From JAZRUF01 sp045636205 (GTDB taxonomy: Bacteria; Bacillota; Clostridia; Oscillospirales; JAAYXM01), in the NCBI GenBank assembly GCA_045636205.1, contig JAZTXE010000013.1, positions 1 to 25,598 on the forward strand: a stretch of 25,598 bases of DNA. The letters run 5' to 3'. Numbering within the stretch: position 1 is the stretch's first letter; every line of letters begins with the position of its first letter. The position numbers and the translations under genes were made by a program. Under the pieces are notes generated by a model. It ran no database searches. It was given only the letters and a program-made list of their open reading frames with translations, and had not been told where the DNA came from. Positions 7,178-14,358 of the stretch are shown piece after piece.

Positions 7178-7939
7178 TTATATAAAACCTTTTGCGGTCA
7201 GGTTGTTATAGCTTGCTTTGAAGCAATCAAACGGGTCGCGCGGGCAAATGTCCTGCTCGACGAGGGCATACTCTACACCTGCTTTTTCACAAGATGAAAT
7301 TATATCATCCCAATCGAGATTTCCTTCGCCTATCGCCGCCATAATTCCGGACTTTTCATTCTCAACCGCGAGGTCCTTGAAATGGACAGCCGCGATGCGT
7401 GCGCCGTTTTCTTCGATAAACTTTGACGGATTGATACCCGCCATTGCAAGCCAGTACACGTCAACTATCAGCTTAAAATTATCAGCATCGGTATTTTCGA
7501 GAAGATAGTCCATTATATACTTCCCATCTGACATCCTGGTAAACTCAAATGCGTGGTTATGATATGCAAACTGGAGTCCGCTCTCTTTGATTTTCTGAGC
7601 GATTGGGTTGATTGTTCTGACAAACAGTTCCGGATCATTGCGAGTTTCCTGCGGCATCGCACCCAGACCTGCAATGTTACAGCCCATTGTCTTATGGTCG
7701 GCGATAAGCTTGTCAAGATTATCAGTGTAGTCCGCATAACCCTTGTGCGTGCACACGATTTCCAAGCCGTACTTATCGGTTATTTCTTTGACGGTTTCAG
7801 CCGGAATCGGACCAATGCCTGACACCTGAACGGTTTTATATCCGATTTCGCTTACTTTTTTCATGGAAGAGTCAAAATCCTCCGCGGTTTTGCAAAAGTC
7901 TCTGATTGTATAGAGCTGAGCGCCTATTCTTTTATCCAT
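7178..7939 (-). CDS. Sugar phosphate isomerase/epimerase-like TIM-barrel protein
   Basis: A protein of about 253 residues of the xylose isomerase-like TIM-barrel superfamily (AP endonuclease 2 / IolE / IolI type). It starts with GAQLYTIRD. Likely metal ligands lie in the YHNHAFEF, DVYWLAMAG, VHFKD and ALVEQD segments, as in divalent-metal isomerases and epimerases. I prefer the ATG at 7939: AAGGAG abuts an earlier ATG at 7948 and lies 9 bases before this one. It probably has its own promoter and ends in a strong terminator. The substrate is not known; a polyol or keto-sugar is likely for the family. Confidence 0.85.
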   Translation of the reverse strand: MDKRIGAQLYTIRDFCKTAEDFDSSMKKVSEIGYKTVQVSGIGPIPAETVKEITDKYGLEIVCTHKGYADYTDNLDKLIADHKTMGCNIAGLGAMPQETRNDPELFVRTINPIAQKIKESGLQFAYHNHAFEFTRMSDGKYIMDYLLENTDADNFKLIVDVYWLAMAGINPSKFIEENGARIAAVHFKDLAVENEKSGIMAAIGEGNLDWDDIISSCEKAGVEYALVEQDICPRDPFDCFKASYNNLTAKGFI

Positions 7940-7974
7940 ACTAAGCATCTCCTTATATATTGATTGTTTACTTC

Positions 7975-8002
7975 ATTATACTAAAGCTGCGCGCCAAAAC
8001 AA
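7975..8002 (-). promoter_or_regulatory. Possible promoter of the TIM-barrel isomerase gene
   Basis: TTGTTT (8002-7997), 16 bases, then consensus TATAAT (7980-7975), on the minus strand and about 35 bases ahead of the start codon. Confidence 0.5.
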
Positions 8003-8034
8003 GGCTTATTGTACTTTTCAGGTGGTAAAACATA

Positions 8035-8235
8035 TCAGCCGCGCTTTTCGAGTTTTTTCTTGTTGCCGTTTTCATCTACTATATACACGCCCTCAAGGGT
8101 GTTCATCATCCCCTGACGAAATGCCTGTATATACTTTCCCCGCAGCTGCGCCTGCTCTTCTTTTTCAGCTTCGGTAAGTCCCTGCGCTTTTGATTTGCGT
8201 GAAAGCTCATTTATTCTTTTTATAAGCTCTTCCAT
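8035..8235 (-). CDS. DUF896 (YnzC-like) small protein
   Basis: A 66-residue charged, mostly helical protein. The start MEELIKRINELSRKSK, then GLTEAEKEEQ and LRGKYIQAFR, is the signature of the DUF896 family (Bacillus YnzC/YneH-like). These are short two-helix proteins of unclear function. An AGGAG site is 9 bases before the ATG. The gene starts 18 bases after the WG-repeat lipoprotein gene on the same strand and probably shares its transcript. No terminator is evident between it and the next gene. Confidence 0.88.
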   Translation of the reverse strand: MEELIKRINELSRKSKAQGLTEAEKEEQAQLRGKYIQAFRQGMMNTLEGVYIVDENGNKKKLEKRG

Positions 8236-8253
8236 TATAATATACTCCTATTC

Positions 8254-9636
8254 CTATGAACGCCAAGCACTCGCGCGTGCACCTTTTGAATTAACTACGA
8301 TATGGCATGCGGTGTTGCTTGATGAATCGCGGCAAGTAAATACGCCTGTAAAATACCTGACGTTTCCTTGTTTCGTATAAATGCCTTCTTTATACGTGCA
8401 CGGGATAACCTCTTCACCCGCGGTATTTACAAAACCGTATTTACCGTCGCGATAGACCAGAGCGTATCCGTTCTCGAATTTTCCAATAGTTGACGGTGCC
8501 CAATACTCACCTTCACCGCGCGGTGAACGGACATCTAAGTCGTAGATAAACGGGACCACTTCTTCGCCGGCTGAGTTTATCATGCCCCACATGCCGTCGC
8601 GGCTTACGGCGGCAAAGCCTTCATGGAACTCGACTACTTTGTCGTATTGGCAAGGAATTACCTCGGTTCCGGTTTTGTCAATAAATCCCCATTTGCCATC
8701 ACGGCAAACTGCTGACAGTCCATCGAATACATTCATATGCCTCAACCCGCTGTTGAAATCAAGTGCGTCATATATGCACGGTACAATTTCCGCGCCGGTT
8801 GCATCAATAATTCCGTATTTGCTGTTACGGCGCACTGCGGCTATGCCGCCATTGTAATTGAGAAGCTCATGATAATCTACCCGGTGCTCGGTTCCGGTTT
8901 TGTCTACATAAAACATTTCACCGTCGCGCTGTACGAGTGCGCGCTCTGCCACTGCGTCAAACTCCCACACTTTATCATAGATAAACGGTATAGCCTCGGC
9001 ACCGGTTGTATCGATATATCCGTACTTTTCGCCGCTCATTACCAGCGCAAGGCCGGCGGAGAAATTACCCGCCCAACGGTATGTGCACGGTATGACCTCT
9101 TCACCGACTTCATTGACAAAGCCGTACTTGCCGTCACGCTTTACCGTCGCATAGCCTTCGTTGTATGCCCACACCGCTTCATACGCTGTAGGCATGAGAG
9201 CGCCGTTAAAGAAGTAATATTTGTGGTCTTCAAAGAGCCAATATCCGTACTCGGTGCGCTCAATCATATCGTATTCACTCGGGCAAACCTTTTGACCTGC
9301 GGTGTCTATAAGTGTCCAACGCGTTTCGTCCAAAACCGCGGCATAGCCCTTGCAGAAAGACTGCGCCTCGCCGAAGGTTTCGGAAATCGCCTGCTCACCC
9401 TTTTCGTTTATAAACATGTAGCTGTCATCCTTGCAGACAACTGCATAGCCCTCGGAAAACTTTTCTGCATAGTCATACTGATGCTCAATCACGGTATTGC
9501 CCGCCTCGTCCACATATCCGAACATATCATTTTCAATGTCGAGGAAGAGATTTACGGTTTTCTCCCCTTCGGTTTGGTTGGTTGCACAGCCGGTAAGCAG
9601 TGCAAAACAAAAGATAAGTGCAAGTAGCTTTTTCAT
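8254..9636 (-). CDS. WG-repeat lipoprotein
   Basis: A 460-residue secreted lipoprotein. Residues 1-16 are a signal peptide with Leu-Leu-Thr-Gly before Cys17. The rest is built from about nine or ten WG/KWG-type repeats of roughly 45 residues, each near the form of a D/R-G-K-Y/W-G-F-V/I-N/D core followed by G-E-E-V-I-P-C-x-Y and an E-G-Y/F-A turn. This repeat is thought to form a beta-propeller-like or extended binding surface on the cell exterior. The last 40 residues depart from the repeat. A sigma-A promoter lies upstream and the ribosome site is AAGGGG. Ligand and role are unknown. Confidence 0.9.
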   Translation of the reverse strand: MKKLLALIFCFALLTGCATNQTEGEKTVNLFLDIENDMFGYVDEAGNTVIEHQYDYAEKFSEGYAVVCKDDSYMFINEKGEQAISETFGEAQSFCKGYAAVLDETRWTLIDTAGQKVCPSEYDMIERTEYGYWLFEDHKYYFFNGALMPTAYEAVWAYNEGYATVKRDGKYGFVNEVGEEVIPCTYRWAGNFSAGLALVMSGEKYGYIDTTGAEAIPFIYDKVWEFDAVAERALVQRDGEMFYVDKTGTEHRVDYHELLNYNGGIAAVRRNSKYGIIDATGAEIVPCIYDALDFNSGLRHMNVFDGLSAVCRDGKWGFIDKTGTEVIPCQYDKVVEFHEGFAAVSRDGMWGMINSAGEEVVPFIYDLDVRSPRGEGEYWAPSTIGKFENGYALVYRDGKYGFVNTAGEEVIPCTYKEGIYTKQGNVRYFTGVFTCRDSSSNTACHIVVNSKGARASAWRS

Positions 9637-9664
9637 AGTAGAATCCCCTTACATTTTTTATTTG

Positions 9665-9693
9665 AATATACCAAAACTTACAATATTTGTCAA
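9665..9693 (-). promoter_or_regulatory. Sigma-A promoter of the WG-repeat lipoprotein gene
   Basis: TTGACA (9693-9688), 17 bases, TATATT (9670-9665) on the minus strand, about 30 bases upstream of the start codon. Confidence 0.85.
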
Positions 9694-9713
9694 TGGCAAA
9701 AACCGTACTGCAC

Positions 9714-9749
9714 CATGTCAAAAAGAGCCGGGTTGGACCCAGCTCTTTT
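9714..9749 (-). terminator. Intrinsic terminator of the sodium:alanine symporter gene
   Basis: AAAAGAGC (9721-9728) pairs with GCTCTTTT (9742-9749), with GGGT/ACCC pairs inside. The minus strand continues as TTTTTG. It begins 16 bases past the symporter stop. Confidence 0.85.
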
Positions 9750-9765
9750 GCTTTTAAAATATGCT

Positions 9766-11166
9766 CTATTTCCAATAATCAACCTCGTGAGGCAATCCGA
9801 TATTCTTGGCGCGGAAAACCGGATTCAAGCCCTGCCTGCGCTGCTCATCATAATCGTTTAGCGCGCGGATTGCGTATTTGCCCAAAATAAATATTACCGG
9901 GATATTTATAAGCGCCATCGCGCCCATTGTAATATCCGCTATGTTCCATAAAAGGTCAGCACTGAGTCCCGCGCCGACAAATATTATAACCGAGGCGACA
10001 ATGTAGTATATCCGCATGAAGGTCTTACCCGGCACGCGCCCGAAAAGATAAACCATACACCGATCAACGTAGTAAAGGTTTCCGAGCAGCGTTGTAAATG
10101 CGAATAAAATCATCGCAACTGTGATAAATACAGGTCCGAATGCGCCGAGAGTCTGCGTCAGTGCCGCCTGCACATAAGGCGCGCCTGAGAGTGCCCGACT
10201 CGGCTCAACACCCGAGCACATGCACATGAACGCGGTTGCTGAGCAGACCAGCAGCGTGTCAATAAAAACGGATAAAACCTGAACCAATCCCTGCTTTATC
10301 GGATGCGAAACATCCGCAGAAGCCGATGCGTTTGGCGCCGAGCCCACACCCGCTTCGTTGCTGAATAGTCCGCGCTTTATTCCGTACATAACGCACGAAC
10401 CGCCAAAACCTCCGAAAATCGCTTGTAAATCAAACGCTTCGGTAAATATCCGCGTAAGCACTGCGGGTAATGTGTTGACATTTAATAAAACGATAATCAC
10501 CGCGACCAGAATATACGCAACTCCCATAAACGGCACCAAAAAGCTTGTCACATTAATTATGCGCTTGCCGCCGCCGAGCAGACAATAGCCGACAATCACT
10601 GCGAGTATCAACCCGATTATCCATGGTGTATACTGCGCATTGTAAAAACCGTACGGTGAGAAAGTGGATTGCAGATTATACGATGCGAGCATGTTAAACC
10701 CGAAGCCGTAAGTGAGTATCAAAAATATCGAAAAAATTACCGCAAGCGGACGGCTGTGCAGCGCGGCTTCAATGTAGTATGCCGGACCGCCGCAGCTTCC
10801 GTTTGGTGTTTTTTTCTTATAAATCTGTGCAAGGGTGCTCTCAATAAGCGCAGAGGCACCTCCGATTATCGCAATAAGCCACATCCAGAACACCGAGCCG
10901 AAGCCACCCAGACAAAGGGCGGTCGAAACGCCGATTATGTTTCCCGTACCCACGCGCGACGCGGTGGATACCATCAGCGCCTGAAAAGACGAAACGCCTT
11001 TTTCACCCACCGGCTTTTCCGAAACCAGACGTATTTGCTCTTTGAACAGGCGAAATTGCGCAAACCTTGAGCGGAAGGTGAAATAAAAACCGCCCGCGAT
11101 TAAAAGTACAATCAAAACATAACTGTATAGCGCATTACTTATTTCCGATACGATAATATCTAACAT
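9766..11166 (-). CDS. Sodium:alanine symporter family (AGCS) transporter
   Basis: A 466-residue amino acid:cation symporter that would import alanine or glycine with sodium. It has about eleven hydrophobic segments in the inner membrane. Family hallmarks are the GTGNIIGVSTALCLGGFGSV segment near residues 72-91, GGPAYYIEA near 126-134, and NEAGVGSAPNASASADVSHP in the middle. Length is normal. AAAGGGAG precedes the ATG by about 6 bases and a sigma-A promoter lies upstream. It is flanked by terminators on both sides, so it stands alone. The exact amino acid is not determinable here. Confidence 0.92.
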   Translation of the reverse strand: MLDIIVSEISNALYSYVLIVLLIAGGFYFTFRSRFAQFRLFKEQIRLVSEKPVGEKGVSSFQALMVSTASRVGTGNIIGVSTALCLGGFGSVFWMWLIAIIGGASALIESTLAQIYKKKTPNGSCGGPAYYIEAALHSRPLAVIFSIFLILTYGFGFNMLASYNLQSTFSPYGFYNAQYTPWIIGLILAVIVGYCLLGGGKRIINVTSFLVPFMGVAYILVAVIIVLLNVNTLPAVLTRIFTEAFDLQAIFGGFGGSCVMYGIKRGLFSNEAGVGSAPNASASADVSHPIKQGLVQVLSVFIDTLLVCSATAFMCMCSGVEPSRALSGAPYVQAALTQTLGAFGPVFITVAMILFAFTTLLGNLYYVDRCMVYLFGRVPGKTFMRIYYIVASVIIFVGAGLSADLLWNIADITMGAMALINIPVIFILGKYAIRALNDYDEQRRQGLNPVFRAKNIGLPHEVDYWK

Positions 11167-11202
11167 TAAAAACTCCCTTTCTCAGCAGATGGATACCGCT
11201 TA

Positions 11203-11231
11203 ATTATATATAACAAAGAAGAAAAAGTCAA
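11203..11231 (-). promoter_or_regulatory. Sigma-A promoter of the alanine symporter gene
   Basis: TTGACT (11231-11226), 17 bases, TATAAT (11208-11203) on the minus strand, ending about 37 bases before the start codon. Confidence 0.85.
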
Positions 11232-11264
11232 TTTGTCACAACGCGGTTTAATAACGCTGAGATA

Positions 11265-11298
11265 TAAAAAAACGGTGCACCTTATAACCGATGCACCG
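11265..11298 (-). terminator. Intrinsic terminator of the rubrerythrin gene
   Basis: CGGTGCA (11273-11279) pairs with TGCACCG (11292-11298), and the minus strand then has seven U (11272-11266). It lies 18 bases past the rubrerythrin stop. Confidence 0.9.
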
Positions 11299-11316
11299 CA
11301 TACTGTTTGTTTCAGA

Positions 11317-11850
11317 TTAATAATTGTCAGCCTTAATCTCGAAATACTTCTTGGGATGAGCGCAAACCGGGCAAATCTCAGGTGCCTCATTTCCAACGTA
11401 CACGTGACCGCAGTTGCGGCAAATCCATACGACCTTCTCCTCGCGCTTGAATACCTTGCCGTCATTGATATTCGCAAGAAGCTTCTGATAACGCTCGTCA
11501 TGCTCCTTCTCAATGTTTGCAACCATTCTGAACAGAGCCGCGATTTCGTTAAAGCCCTCTTCCTGAGCTTCCTTTGCAAAGTTTGCGTACATCTCGGTCC
11601 ACTCATAATGCTCGCCCTCAGCCGCAGCCTTGAGGTTTTCCTCGGTTGTTCCAATGCCGCCGAGCAGCTTAAACCAAATTTTTGCATGCTCCTTCTCGTT
11701 GCCTGCGGTGATTTCAAAAATCTCACCGATTTGCTCATAACCGTCCTTCTTTGCCTTGGATGCAAAGTAGGTGTACTTGTTGCGAGCCTCGGACTCACCC
11801 GAGAAAGCAGCCATTAAGTTTTTTTCTGTCTTTGAACCTTTAAGATCCAT
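11317..11850 (-). CDS. rbr: Rubrerythrin
   Basis: A cytoplasmic non-haem iron peroxidase that reduces hydrogen peroxide in anaerobes. The N-terminal ferritin-like four-helix domain carries glutamate-rich motifs (SGESEARNKY, then GNEKEHAK and later NIEKEHDER) that bind the di-iron centre. The C-terminal rubredoxin domain has two pairs of cysteines (CRNCG and CPVCA) for a single iron. I chose the ATG at 11850, 10 bases after AAGGAG; the GTG at 11859 would almost touch the ribosome site. The length of 177 residues is within the usual range. It has its own promoter and terminator. Confidence 0.95.
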   Translation of the reverse strand: MDLKGSKTEKNLMAAFSGESEARNKYTYFASKAKKDGYEQIGEIFEITAGNEKEHAKIWFKLLGGIGTTEENLKAAAEGEHYEWTEMYANFAKEAQEEGFNEIAALFRMVANIEKEHDERYQKLLANINDGKVFKREEKVVWICRNCGHVYVGNEAPEICPVCAHPKKYFEIKADNY

Positions 11851-11898
11851 TGTTGACACACTCCTTAAATTAAAAATTTTAAAAAATGTCTTGCCTAT

Positions 11899-11927
11899 AT
11901 TATATCCATTTCAAATAAAACTTTCAA
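11899..11927 (-). promoter_or_regulatory. Sigma-A promoter of rubrerythrin
   Basis: TTGAAA (11927-11922), 17 bases, TATAAT (11904-11899) on the minus strand. It begins within the short gap after spoIIR, separating rubrerythrin from that gene. Confidence 0.8.
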
Positions 11928-11932
11928 CTGTT

Positions 11933-12547
11933 TTATTTAAAACTCTCAGTCAGTTCCGAAAACCACTCAATTACCTTGAATTTGCAGCGGTAAACGGTCT
12001 CTCCCGATGATATGAGCGCCTGTTCCTCCTGCGTTAACCCCGCCTTATCCGCAATGTCAGAAAACTCACTTTCCGCGGCCCCTAAGCACAGCGGCGGGAA
12101 CATCACGCACCACCAATTCTTACCCTCCCCCGCGCCTATTTCGATACGGCAAGCGTCATAGTAGCCGGCGGGCAGGGAAAAGGTTTCATATTCACGCGTG
12201 TCGAAATACATTCGGCAGAGCTTTGCGCGTACCGGGTATGTATATCCGCACTCATAAACCGTCTCTTGCGCCGCGGCTTCAAGCTCAGGCAGGGCATGCG
12301 ATATGGCGGCTTGCGCCTGGGCGGCATCATTCGCATCTGCCGTACATTCGGCGGCAACCTCAAGGACACGGTCACGCACCTTTAATTTAAGAGCCTGGTC
12401 CTCATCACTGTCTGAATTTGCAACCACGTGCAAGCGCACAAGCTTTTGGGAAAGCTCCCTCTGCGCGTTTGCCGCAACCGCGCCCGTGATGAGTGAAAAT
12501 GCAAGACCTGCGACCAGCGCGAGCTCCAAAAATTTAAATTTCTTCAT
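11933..12547 (-). CDS. spoIIR: Stage II sporulation protein R
   Basis: A 204-residue secreted signalling protein. In Bacillus it is made in the forespore and triggers SpoIIGA to process pro-sigma-E in the mother cell. Residues 1-28 are a membrane/signal segment. The family hallmarks follow: RLHVVANSDSDEDQALKLKV near residues 38-57 and the GKNWWCVMFPPLCL segment in the C-terminal half. The ribosome site GGGGTGA lies inside the right arm of a terminator-like hairpin. The gene follows a Gx transporter gene on the same strand. No clear sigma-F promoter was found. Confidence 0.93.
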   Translation of the reverse strand: MKKFKFLELALVAGLAFSLITGAVAANAQRELSQKLVRLHVVANSDSDEDQALKLKVRDRVLEVAAECTADANDAAQAQAAISHALPELEAAAQETVYECGYTYPVRAKLCRMYFDTREYETFSLPAGYYDACRIEIGAGEGKNWWCVMFPPLCLGAAESEFSDIADKAGLTQEEQALISSGETVYRCKFKVIEWFSELTESFK

Positions 12548-12548
12548 A

Positions 12549-12586
12549 AAAAATCACCCCATGCCTATGTTGTAGACAATGGGGTG
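12549..12586 (-). terminator. Terminator-like hairpin over the spoIIR ribosome site
   Basis: CACCCCAT pairs perfectly with ATGGGGTG (12579-12586 with 12555-12562) and is followed on the minus strand by a run of six U just before the spoIIR ATG. The downstream arm contains the GGGGTG ribosome site, so the same structure could end transcription of the upstream genes and hide the spoIIR start. Confidence 0.65.
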
Positions 12587-12602
12587 GAAAATTATACATG
12601 GA

Positions 12603-13112
12603 TTATGAAATTTTCTTCGGCAGACGCTTAAATAAAAACATACATATTGCGCCGGTAAGTGCTCCGGTAAATATACCGGAGAGCAGCAGTGCAGGAAGAT
12701 AGTATATCACCGTAACGGTTCCAAGCATCACGACGGCGGCTAAAATCTGACCTATCCCATGCGCTGCCGCACCTGCAATGCTGACACCCAAAATACTAAT
12801 GTATTTTCCCTCAAGCTTTTTCATGAGATACATAATAATTAACGCGCACATTCCTCCACATACAGAAAACGCAAAAGAGGTTATTCCGCCGCCAAAAATC
12901 GCAGCAAGCGCGCATTTGCAAAATAGTATACCCGCCGTCGCACCAAGTCCCAGACGGTAGAGAGCAAAGAGAATAACAATATTTGCAAGCCCGAGCTTTA
13001 TGCCGGGTATCGGTATGACTGCCGCGGGCAGAAATCCCTCAAATATGGATAATACCAGTGCTGCACATACGAGCAGCGCGCCGAGTGCTATATCTTTTAC
13101 ACCTATCCTCAA
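12603..13112 (-). CDS. Gx transporter family membrane protein (formerly heptaprenyl diphosphate synthase component I-like)
   Basis: A small integral membrane protein of about 169 residues with five or six hydrophobic segments. The PIPGIKLGLANIVILFALY stretch and a glycine-rich second half are typical of the Gx transporter / Hpre_diP_synt_I family, related to ECF-type substrate-binding components. The start is uncertain. A TTG at 13112 has an AGGAG about 11 bases upstream, while a TTG at 13142 overlaps gluQ and has no ribosome site. In other Clostridia this family often neighbours an NusG-II/FMN-type protein; here it lies between gluQ and spoIIR. The substrate is unknown. Confidence 0.82.
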   Translation of the reverse strand: MRIGVKDIALGALLVCAALVLSIFEGFLPAAVIPIPGIKLGLANIVILFALYRLGLGATAGILFCKCALAAIFGGGITSFAFSVCGGMCALIIMYLMKKLEGKYISILGVSIAGAAAHGIGQILAAVVMLGTVTVIYYLPALLLSGIFTGALTGAICMFLFKRLPKKIS

Positions 13113-13135
13113 TTTAAAATCAACTCCTGTTACCC

Positions 13136-14062
13136 TCAGCAAAGCGTTGCAGGCAAATATATATCGTTTTTCGGAATTTTCGCGAATGAAAATTCACGGA
13201 TAAGCTCGTCCGGCGAAAGCGCTTCCGGCTTCTCAATTATCTCCGCCATATGTGCCAGTAGCCCTATAAGCTCCTGCGATGTATATCTCTCGCGCAGCGC
13301 ACCCATGTCAAGATGGCGCTCGCGCTTGGCAAGCCGTTTACCGTCAGGCGCAAGCAAAAGCGGCACGTGAAAAAACTCAGGCGGGGTAAAGCCTAAAAGT
13401 CTGTGCAGGTAAATCTGAACCGGAGTGGACTCTATAAGGTCGCGCCCTCGTACAACCTGATTTATCCCCATCAGTCCGTCATCTGCAACAACCGCGAGCT
13501 GGTAGGCAAAAATGCCGTCTGAACGGCGCAGGATAATGTCACCGCAGTCTCGTGCAAGATTAAGGGAGACCTCACCGAAAATGCCGTCTGAAAATGAAAT
13601 TTCCTCATCCGGAAGAGAAAGCCTAAGCGCGGCGCGGCGTGTTTTAGAAAGCTCTTTTATGCGCTCCGACGCAAGTTTTTTACACGCGCCCGAATAAATA
13701 ATGCGTCCGTCTGATGCGTGCGGCGCGCTTGCCGCGTGAAGCTCTGCGCGCGAACAGAAGCAAGGGTATATAAGTCCGAGATTATAAAGCTTCTCAAGAT
13801 ACCCCTCGTAAATTGCATCTCGGCGGGACTGATAAAAATCCTCCCCGCATATGTCCGCCTCAAGCCCGAGCCATTTAAGGTCATCAATCAGCTTTGCTGA
13901 GTATTCACTTTTGCATCTGTCGCGGTCTAAATCCTCAAGGCGCAGCACCAACTCGCCGCCCATGCTCCGTACACCAAGCCACGCAAGCAAGGCGCTGAAG
14001 GCATTACCCAGGTGCATTCTTCCGCTCGGACTCGGCGCTAAACGCCCGCGCACACATTCCAT
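13136..14062 (-). CDS. gluQ: Glutamyl-Q tRNA(Asp) synthetase
   Basis: A 308-residue enzyme resembling the catalytic half of glutamyl-tRNA synthetase without an anticodon-binding domain. In studied homologues it attaches glutamate to the queuosine base at position 34 of tRNA-Asp. The HIGH-like motif is at 17-20 (HLGN) and the KMSKS-like motif is KRLAKR near 240. The zinc-site pattern of GluQRS is visible as Cys101-x-Cys103 followed by a Tyr-x3-Cys (YSGAC). Its end lies just before the Gx transporter start, so it probably heads a gluQ - Gx - spoIIR transcript. The ribosome site is weak. Confidence 0.9.
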   Translation of the reverse strand: MECVRGRLAPSPSGRMHLGNAFSALLAWLGVRSMGGELVLRLEDLDRDRCKSEYSAKLIDDLKWLGLEADICGEDFYQSRRDAIYEGYLEKLYNLGLIYPCFCSRAELHAASAPHASDGRIIYSGACKKLASERIKELSKTRRAALRLSLPDEEISFSDGIFGEVSLNLARDCGDIILRRSDGIFAYQLAVVADDGLMGINQVVRGRDLIESTPVQIYLHRLLGFTPPEFFHVPLLLAPDGKRLAKRERHLDMGALRERYTSQELIGLLAHMAEIIEKPEALSPDELIREFSFAKIPKNDIYLPATLC

Positions 14063-14156
14063 AATATCAATTCACTTTCTCTATCGGTTTAGAATATTTT
14101 AACATGTAACCTTTAAATATTAAAGAGAAAATCAAAAAATACTCATGCCACATAAT

Positions 14157-14207
14157 CGCGCGTATACCGAGGGGAACACTCAAAGACGGTATACGCGCGT
14201 ATTTTTT
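14157..14207 (+). terminator. Orphan intrinsic terminator on the plus strand
   Basis: A 13-bp perfect GC-rich stem (14157-14169 with 14187-14199), a 17-base loop and then TATTTTTT on the plus strand. No plus-strand gene lies upstream that it could serve. It may end a small RNA or an attenuated leader of the rhamnose operon. Confidence 0.7.
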
Positions 14208-14295
14208 ATCTTCTCATCTTACTGAATTATACGTCCGTGCGACAACAAAATCCATACAAATAAGGACACTTTTTAAAGCAAACAACGACCTTAAA

Positions 14296-14308
14296 AACAC
14301 GTTGTGTT
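14296..14308. promoter_or_regulatory. Candidate operator upstream of the rhamnose operon
   Basis: AACAC and GTGTT flank three bases, about 50 bases before the rhaD start. The half-sites are short and no regulator is encoded nearby, so this is only a candidate. Confidence 0.3.
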
Positions 14309-14358
14309 AATGATAAAGTTATATGAGGAAGACATTTATAATTTAAGGAGAATTTATC

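Larger units (their letters stand above)
14063..14358. other. Divergent intergenic region between gluQ and the rhamnose operon
   Basis: This 296-base gap has no convincing coding frame. It contains an AT-rich inverted repeat CTTTAA/TTAAAG at 14111-14125, a strong hairpin with U tract at 14157-14207, an ACAACG/CGTTGT pair at 14283-14306 and, inside it, AACAC-GTT-GTGTT (14296-14308). It must hold the promoters of both flanking operons, but I could not assign either with confidence. Confidence 0.6.

Noticed and set aside
8737..9627. A 296-codon open frame on the plus strand opposite the WG-repeat lipoprotein
   Set aside because: The minus strand has a signal peptide, repeated domains, ribosome site and promoter. 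The plus frame has no ribosome site and mirrors the repeats, so it is a shadow.
11166..11798. A 210-codon minus-strand frame overlapping rubrerythrin
   Set aside because: It is very rich in Arg and Ser, has no ribosome site and lies in another frame of the confidently assigned rubrerythrin gene.
12555..12597. A sigma-F promoter for spoIIR (GTATA-N15-GTCTACAAC on the minus strand)
   Set aside because: The -35 fits, but the -10 has about three mismatches to the sigma-F consensus and lies inside the hairpin, so I could not support it as a feature.
14302..14342. A sigma-A promoter directly before rhaD (TTGTGT or TATAAT at 14337)
   Set aside because: No -35/-10 pair has acceptable spacing, and the TATAAT would start transcription in the ribosome site.
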